Positions 59,601-64,000 of a stretch of 64,000 nt of DNA are shown here, one piece after another. The first letter of the stretch is position 1. Each line of letters begins with the position of its first letter. The position numbers and the translations under genes are program-made. Source of the DNA: Aspidiotus rigidus (lineage: Eukaryota; Arthropoda; Insecta; Hemiptera; Diaspididae); the NCBI GenBank assembly GCA_035079385.1, contig JAVHKY010000004.1, forward strand, positions 19,437,001-19,501,000, given 5' to 3'. A model generated the notes under the pieces. That model was not told where the DNA came from. It did not search any database and was given only the letters and a program-made list of their open reading frames with translations.

Positions 59601-62516
59601 GATTCATACATCAAGCCAAACGACGCGCTCGGGAAAAATGTCATTGAATTGATCGGTGCGAAAAAATATGAAGAAGCACTGAGATTTTTGTCGAATCCTG
59701 ACGTTAGTATACAAAATTACGTGTTTTATCAACAACTGAAATTTCAAACATTCCACCCGAACGTAGCAGAATAATATATAGGGACGCGTCACTGAGATGA
59801 GCGCACCACTATCGCCGAACCTCCTTTAGAGGTAGTGGAAAGGGTCAAGGTTGAACGTGTGGGAAAAAATTAATTTGCAAGCAAACTGCACTTTTTTATC
59901 AAGTGTTAGAATTTAAGTATGACTAATAAATCATTTGAGAAAAAAATAAAGATCGGGGAAGTACAAGATGAGAAAGTGAAAATTATTCCGATTTGCAAGC
60001 CTTTTAATGGGAACCGAAATTTTGATAGCATCCTACGTTCAACATCTGGGCTCAGCCACTTTATTGACGCGTCCTCATTAGTGTAGGCAAATTAGAGCCA
60101 TATTGAAAAAAAAAAAAAAAAAAAACATTTTGCTGAAGCAAACGTTTCTTTGCTGAAAATGGTTCAGGATGTGGTCCTGAACAACATACTAAAATAAGAA
60201 GTTTGTTACGTAATATATCATTTCGACCTTTAAAATTCAACTATGGTCGTTCAGGCTAGTTTCCATTCTTTTCTAGGCGTGCACACCACATATACATCCT
60301 TAAAGAAGTTAAACGAGGAACAGGGGACTTGATCCAAGGAAGCCTAGACCCAGATAAAGCTAGTATAAAGCAGGCCTAGACCTACTATAAGCCTAGTATT
60401 ATATAGTTCAAGAATCTAAATTTTTCTCGAATTTCGGAAAAATTTTGACTCTCGAGCTATTATGATAAAAGGAGGACTTATAAAATTCCTATCATATATA
60501 GCTCGAGAGTCGAGTCCCCTTCCTATCATATATGGCTCGATAGTCGAAATTTTTTCCATGTCTGCCTCCTATCATATATGGCTCGAGAGTCTAAATTTTT
60601 TTTTGGACGGCGGACGGCAAATTCCTCAAAAAACCCCCATAGAACAGGTTCCCTGTTAAATCCCGCGTTTTCTCCCGGGAGCTTCTTTTTTTATGAGGGT
60701 GCGAACCGCCCAAAATTAGTTTTTCACCTATATTGCGTTAAATTGAAATTGTATTAAAAAATGTTTCAAACAAAAGTTGTTCCTCGTTAAATTTCCTATC
60801 AAATAATGTATTCAAGTTTCAGCCTAGCTCAATTAGTGCACCGTCGAGCCTGAAAAACCGTTCAAAAGAGGACCAAAATCAGTTTTTCCATATATCTCCC
60901 AAAATTGAAATTTTATGAAAAAATGTTTCAAATAAAAATTGTTTCTCCTTGAATTTCCTATCAAATGAGCTATCTGTCTATGAAAAAAGTGTTTTAGGTA
61001 CATTTTTCCAGTAAGTACCTCAACTGAACCTTACTCCATGAGTATATTTCAGGTAATATGTACACATAATTTTATAACATAGCCTGAGGAGGGAGGCCGT
61101 TTCTCGCACATGACTTGAGCTCCGCCATCCGTCCTATGCCCTGCGTACCAGTTTTCTACGCTTTCTAATAGGAGCAGTGTATGATAGCCTGCTGACTAAC
61201 AGTAATCTTGGAGGGACTTGATATTATTCGCTCTCGTCGCATACTCTTCGCCTGTGATTACTGAGGAATCGTCATCAGTACTGGACTCATGGTCAGCTTC
61301 CTCGTCCTGACTTGATACATCCTGCAAGACGTCCTCAATGTCGTCTACTACCTCTAATACTCCACTAGCATTAAGGCGAATCTGCCCAAGACTCATTGTT
61401 GGGGAACATTTTAATCCTAGGAAGAAAAAAAACAACTATTTTGAAAGCTGAATAGCTCATTTGATAGGAAATTCAACGAAGAACAACTTTTATTTGAAAC
61501 TTTTTTTCATAAAATTTCAATTTTGTGAGATATATGGAAAACTGATTTTGGTCCTCTTTTGAACGGCCTTTGCAAACGCACTAATTGGCATAGGCCGAAA
61601 ATTGAATACGTTATTTAGTAGGAAATTTAACGAGGAACAACTTTTGTTTGAAATATTTTTCAATAAAATTTCAATTTCACGCGATATAGGCGAAAAACTA
61701 ATTTTTGGGGGGTTCAAACCCCCATAATAAAAGAAGCTACAGGGGGAAAACGCAAAATGTTTAGTATGTTGCTCAGGACCACATCCTGAACCGTTTTCAG
61801 CAAAGAAACGTTTGCTCCAGCAAAATGTTTCATTTTTTTCTTATTTGCCTACACTGCATAAGAAAAGAAAGAGGGAAAACAAGGAAAACTTTTGAATAGT
61901 GATTCTGGTTTCACATTTACGATCATGGAGAATTTTGCAGAAGTTTTTCATCTTCTGAGCCTAACCCCTTCTTAGTAACACCTCTTGCATCTAATAAAGA
62001 TTTCATCAAAAGTATGAATTCCAAAAGTTAAACGTAAAGGACCCCCCCCCCCCCCCCAAAAAAAAAAAAAAAAAAAAAAATCTTGAACATACAAAAGGGG
62101 GCTGTAATATACTGTGCTCCTTCTGATCAGAAATAGAGCTATAATGGTGAAGCTGTACAGGATTCCGAAACAGGGGAAAAAAGAGAAATTTTTGTTTCAA
62201 ATAATTCTGGGTATGTACCAGTGAATCTCAGGGGCGAATTTAAGAGTACATTTTGGGAGTAATTTATTTATTTTAAAACCCTTGCTCTCTAAAGTTGTTA
62301 TACGTAACTCATTTCAGAAGGCGATATGTGTTGAGTTTGCCGATCGTTTGTTTTTGAGAGGATTCTGCTATTTGGAGATTGGAGATACTAAGAAAGCCAT
62401 ACGGGACTTGGCGTTGGCATTAGAGAGAAATACGAGCAAGGAGAACGTCAAGTACTTTCGCATTGAAGCACTGTTAATGTCCAACGACAGAAAGGAGCAG
62501 GAAGAAGGCAAAGCCG
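53683..62516 (+). CDS. Secreted-type TPR protein T2, partial paralogue of T1
   Basis: Visible exons: 53,683-53,797 (115 nt), 59,602-59,702 (101 nt) and 62,318-62,516 (199 nt), joining in the same phases as T1 exons 1-3 (phase 1, then 0, then 1). Exon 1 encodes MITLQFSVFAISLNLVLTQP, nearly identical to the T1 signal peptide. Exon 2 has NVIELIGAKKYEEALRFLSN. Exon 3 has DRLFLRGFCYLEIGDTKKAI, a TPR motif. No T1-like exon 4 is present before 64,000, so the gene either continues past the window or is truncated. Intron 1 is expanded to 5.8 kb by nested PLEs and intron 2 by a TIR element. A paralogue still open at every exon suggests it is functional, but this is not proven. Confidence 0.75.
53990..56430 (-). 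pseudogene. Penelope-like composite A2, main part, in T2 intron 1
   Basis: Minus-strand order: SPLTKKAILEPNP near 55,590, FVSSPTYLLAKFIDRWFKSR near 55,470, GIPIGSPLGFLISEVFMSKF near 55,110, YWHRYVDDILC near 55,010, RRLTRKSLDSTTSLPRDSHL near 54,540, then a GIY-YIG endonuclease near 54,350-54,050 (GVYSIACVDCPGVYIGMTGR, later HK and HH..ESGH). RT plus GIY-YIG is diagnostic for Penelope-like elements. Several frameshifts break it. At 55,620-55,980 the N-terminal RT piece lies in the opposite (+) orientation, as in A1. The composite continues at 58,801-58,910 beyond PLE B. Confidence 0.88.
56431..56442. repeat. Left target-site duplication of PLE B
   Basis: TTCTTACATGAA, identical to 58,789-58,800. 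Confidence 0.9.
56494..56525 (-). ncRNA. Hammerhead-like ribozyme motif, left arm of PLE B
   Basis: Minus-strand copy of the motif at 58,672-58,703: TTGATAAA, a GGCC/GGCC stem and GAAACGTC. The core is non-canonical; see the right-arm entry. Confidence 0.45.
56620..58023 (-). pseudogene. PLE B reverse transcriptase and GIY-YIG frames, long arm
   Basis: The first frame (58,023-57,823) has SPLRPVVSFVKAPMYRLSQF. After a frameshift, 57,848-56,961 carries FDAVSLFTNID, GVAMGSPLSSIVSELVLDEL, the catalytic FMTKYVDDSLFV near 57,540, then NDINFLDISI and the C-terminal SIPYVGQSSMIIQKLLRSL. After another frame change at the G6 run, a GIY-YIG domain follows (PCSDCPKLYVGETRQLLSAR, then HKTDERNQNDHTALAVHS), ending near 56,625. 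The 5' third of the RT is missing through truncation. Catalytic residues appear intact but two frame breaks and the truncation make it inactive. Confidence 0.85.
58020..58574 (+). pseudogene. PLE B C-terminal RT and GIY-YIG frames, short arm
   Basis: Duplicates the 3' part of the long arm in opposite orientation: NFIKRVLNYTPNTVVRNHPQ, SIPYVSQSSMIIQKLLRSLD, then the GIY-YIG part. The 94-residue frame 58,290-58,574 is identical to that at 56,907-56,623. The C11 run changes the frame between the two parts. No RT catalytic box in this arm. Confidence 0.85.
58672..58703 (+). ncRNA. Hammerhead-like ribozyme motif, right arm of PLE B
   Basis: TTGATAAAGGCC, an 8 nt loop, GGCCGAAACGTC. This resembles the hammerhead layout CUGANGA-stem II-GAAA-(stem III)-UH. 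Stem II is a perfect GGCC/GGCC. Stem III is reduced to a single possible A-U pair around CG, as in the small hammerhead variants associated with Penelope-like elements, which act as dimers. Core positions 3 and 8 read U and A instead of C and G (a potential compensatory pair), and one extra A precedes stem II. A short stem I (about 4 bp: TCGT with ACGG) is possible. Activity unproven. Confidence 0.5.
58789..58800. repeat. Right target-site duplication of PLE B
   Basis: TTCTTACATGAA, identical to 56,431-56,442. Confidence 0.9.
58801..58910. repeat. A2 composite, 5' portion beyond PLE B
   Basis: Reverse complement aligns with 26,490-26,580 of A1 (shared words TTGAAAACTG, TGTAGATTGCCGATTGA, GGAGATGGAGGGC, ACGGCCATGGCCTTCATG), showing A2 continues after the B insertion. 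Confidence 0.85.
59040..59290. repeat. Intron 1 segment shared by T1 and T2
   Basis: Homologous to about 45,850-46,085 in T1 intron 1 (shared words GCATAGCCTTACA or TCATAGCCTTACA, GCCTAAATT(C/T)TCATAAC, TTTGCCACCCTAAA). Shows that the T1/T2 duplication included intron sequence. Confidence 0.75.
60083..61855. mobile_element. Long terminal-inverted-repeat element in T2 intron 2
   Basis: The left end AGTGTAGGCAAAT at 60,083 and the right end ATTTGCCTACACT near 61,855 start inverted repeats of ~415 bp. The left arm is split: 60,083-60,193 pairs with ~61,755-61,855, and 60,660-60,990 pairs with ~61,440-61,745 (shared words GCAAACGTTTCTTTGCTGAA, TTTCAAA(C/T)AAAA(G/A)TTGTT, TTTTGGTCC). An S repeat sits in the gap. 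The ~450 bp centre holds a minus-strand acidic 79-codon frame (61,435-61,196, DDIEDVLQDVSSQDEEADHE) with no recognised function; it may be a transposase N-terminal remnant. No clear target duplication. Confidence 0.75.
60194..60660. repeat. S-family insertion splitting the left TIR
   Basis: The left arm of the surrounding element jumps from CATACTAAA to CCCGCGTTTTC, whereas the right arm is continuous there. The inserted ~465 bp carries S units (TCCTATCATATATGGCTCGA), GGACGGCGGACGGC and ends with the palindrome AACAGGTTCCCTGTT near 60,645. This gives a physical boundary for one S copy and indicates S is mobile. Confidence 0.75.
62041..62081. repeat. Poly-C / poly-A homopolymer run
   Basis: A run of C directly followed by a run of A, then GGGGCGAAT-type sequence near 62,231. 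Possibly one end of a hAT-like element; no partner end found. Confidence 0.4.
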
Positions 62517-63618
62517 GTAGGAAGATTCTTTTTGTTTTTTCAAGACTGTTACTTTGCTTGATGGCCGGAAATACAGATTCATGAGATCTGCAATAGCGAT
62601 AAGCTATAGAATGGCTGCGATTTGGCACATAAATGGTACATCAGCACTTACCATCAACTCTCAGCTGTAGTTCAACAGCGTATTGTATCAACTCATGGTC
62701 CATAAACATGTAATTTTTTGTTTTGGCTCCTCTCCAGCATCAACTTCTGCAATAAACTGAACATCATTAGCACATAGCAAATATCAACCATAATAAACTC
62801 AATTGAGAGGAAGTTTACCAATAATATTTCTGACGCCTGCCCAGTCATTGTATAAAAGAAAGAAGGAAAATGGCTATTTGACTTGTGTCTTCTCTGCCAT
62901 AAGATCAATGTAAAGCAACGGCCATTACAATATGATCTAGAGGAAAGGCTCTCTATGGCAAAGGGGTGGACATAATATTATTGCATATTATGCAATTCCC
63001 CTTGACCGTAAGACCAAATGATAAAAGCAAGAGTACCATTAACAACAGGAATCAGGCAAACAAGTATGCAATATGATACAGGGGAAGAGCCCTGATAAGA
63101 CTTTTCCAGTATTTCATATTGCACACTCATTCTCCTACATGTTGTCAATCAGGTAGTGTTTTCTAACATTGATCTTATGGGCATTATTGGGTAGCGTACC
63201 TGCGTTTTGTTCGCATAAGATCATATAGTTATTAACGCGACTAGATTGATAATCCGTAGGATAATAGATATAAGTGAAAGATTCCTCTTATTCTCATTCC
63301 GTCATCCTGTTTAATCCTGTTTCGCTTAATCGCGATTACTCCCTCCTTGTTCCGAAGAATGTTATACGCTTTGCTTTATCGGTTATCGTCTATCGTCGCT
63401 TGCTTACATCTAACTTAATTGTACATTTTATTTTTGCTTTCGTGCTATGCACATGTATTTTCTAAGAAACGACTTCGTTTTGAATTCGCTTGCAATATAA
63501 TAAACGCATTCTTCGGAGTCGTGGACTTTTATTTGAAGAATCTGAAGATTCTTATAAATTCAAAACTCTTCGTTTCGTCTTCGTTTTTAAGACTCCTCTT
63601 CTTTCTTGTCGAATAAGT
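62517..63618. other. No recognisable gene
   Basis: AT-rich. No T1-like exon 4 could be found. Short frames lack motifs. Confidence 0.45.
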
Positions 63619-64000
63619 ATGTCGAGTGTTAAAGTTCGCTTTATTCTTCGCGCGGAACCGTCGCCTACTGACAGTAAAACTACAACTACGGTACTCTATG
63701 CAATGCAGTTTCTGGATGATGATTCCATAATATACGCGATTCCCGAGCAATACAAAGCTCTTACCCATCATGAACGTTTATTTTCACTTCCGGCGGCTCA
63801 GACCGCGAAAAAGGAACTTAAGCCGCGCTGGAAAACAAGGCCATTCAAGGTAACGCTGCCCTCGGATGTAGCCGCAATTTATATCGATGAAGATGGAAAT
63901 CCGGTTATTCACGGTATTATCATGGATCCTTTGGATGATGATGGGCATTCGGTTGTTTCTTTTCATTCATCGGCCGCTTCACCATCCATTTCTACGGTTA
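63619..64000 (+). CDS. Unrecognised open reading frame, runs off the window
   Basis: ATG at 63,619 opens a frame with no stop through 64,000 (127 codons), beginning MSSVKVRFILRAEPSPTDSK and including LYAMQFLDDDSIIYAIPEQY, KPRWKTRPFKVTLPSDVAAI and YIDEDGNPVIHGIIMDPLDD. It is notably less AT-rich than its surroundings, as expected for coding DNA. I recognise no family; it could be the first ORF of a large transposable element or the first exon of a host gene. The start choice is the first ATG after an in-frame stop (TAA at 63,613-63,615 lies upstream in frame). Confidence 0.6.
   Translation, partial: MSSVKVRFILRAEPSPTDSKTTTTVLYAMQFLDDDSIIYAIPEQYKALTHHERLFSLPAAQTAKKELKPRWKTRPFKVTLPSDVAAIYIDEDGNPVIHGIIMDPLDDDGHSVVSFHSSAASPSISTV

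Noticed and set aside
1..64000. CRISPR arrays, bacterial operons, tRNA and rRNA genes
   Set aside because: The sequence is eukaryotic; tandem repeats have no unique equal spacers, and I saw no tRNA A/B boxes with a cloverleaf or rRNA core sequences. A dedicated tRNA scan was not possible.

Overview
This is eukaryotic nuclear DNA, most likely from an arthropod and probably an insect. The support is AT-rich intergenic sequence, GT-AG introns, many Penelope-like (PLE), R1-like and RTE-like retroelement remnants, and hAT and TA-target MITEs. I cannot name the species. No database search was possible, so family names rest on motifs read directly from the sequence.

Host genes fall into two families. 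Family X has three paralogues: X1 at 14,968-18,694 (+), X2 at 25,937-22,962 (-) and X3 at 37,064-43,453 (+). Each has the same three-exon plan: a 71-80 nt first exon encoding a hydrophobic signal-like N-terminus, a 21-24 nt micro-exon, and one very large exon. All three models stay in frame (1,052, 940 and 2,080 aa). The large exon encodes a long disordered, internally repeated region followed by a conserved module of two RRM-like units, a CCHC zinc knuckle and a second, stretched Cys/His cluster. That module resembles the ORF1/Gag protein of non-LTR retrotransposons. Family T has two tandem paralogues: T1 at 44,805-51,701 (nine exons, 385 aa) and T2 from 53,683 (three exons visible). They encode signal-peptide-bearing TPR proteins. 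T1 is built from a repeated two-exon module. A smaller multi-exon gene of unknown function lies at 32,262-33,240, and an unrecognised open reading frame runs off the right edge from 63,619.

The rest is repeat-rich. From left to right: a ~180 bp satellite (240-3,110); a foldback element (3,205-3,697); a hAT-like element (6,576-7,651); minisatellites; an RTE-like remnant (11,040-11,590); PLE copy C (13,050-14,330); X1; a 198 bp hAT MITE (21,600-21,797); X2; PLE composite A1 (26,480-28,619); a 1.43 kb hAT element with 8 bp target duplication (29,940-31,370); an R1-like RT remnant (34,995-35,474); X3; and the T1/T2 block. T2 intron 1 holds PLE composite A2, which is itself interrupted by PLE B (56,443-58,788). 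PLE B is a head-to-head palindromic insertion flanked by a 12 bp target duplication, and its unoccupied site can be read in A1. T2 intron 2 holds a long-TIR element (60,083-61,855) that is itself interrupted. A recurrent repeat, called S here, is scattered through the window. It contains 45-48 bp purine-rich units and a short palindrome with a TTC loop.

The most unusual signal is the co-location of two multi-exon families with signal-like N-termini, one carrying Gag-like nucleic-acid-binding modules and the other modular TPRs. Secretion or an effector role is inference only.
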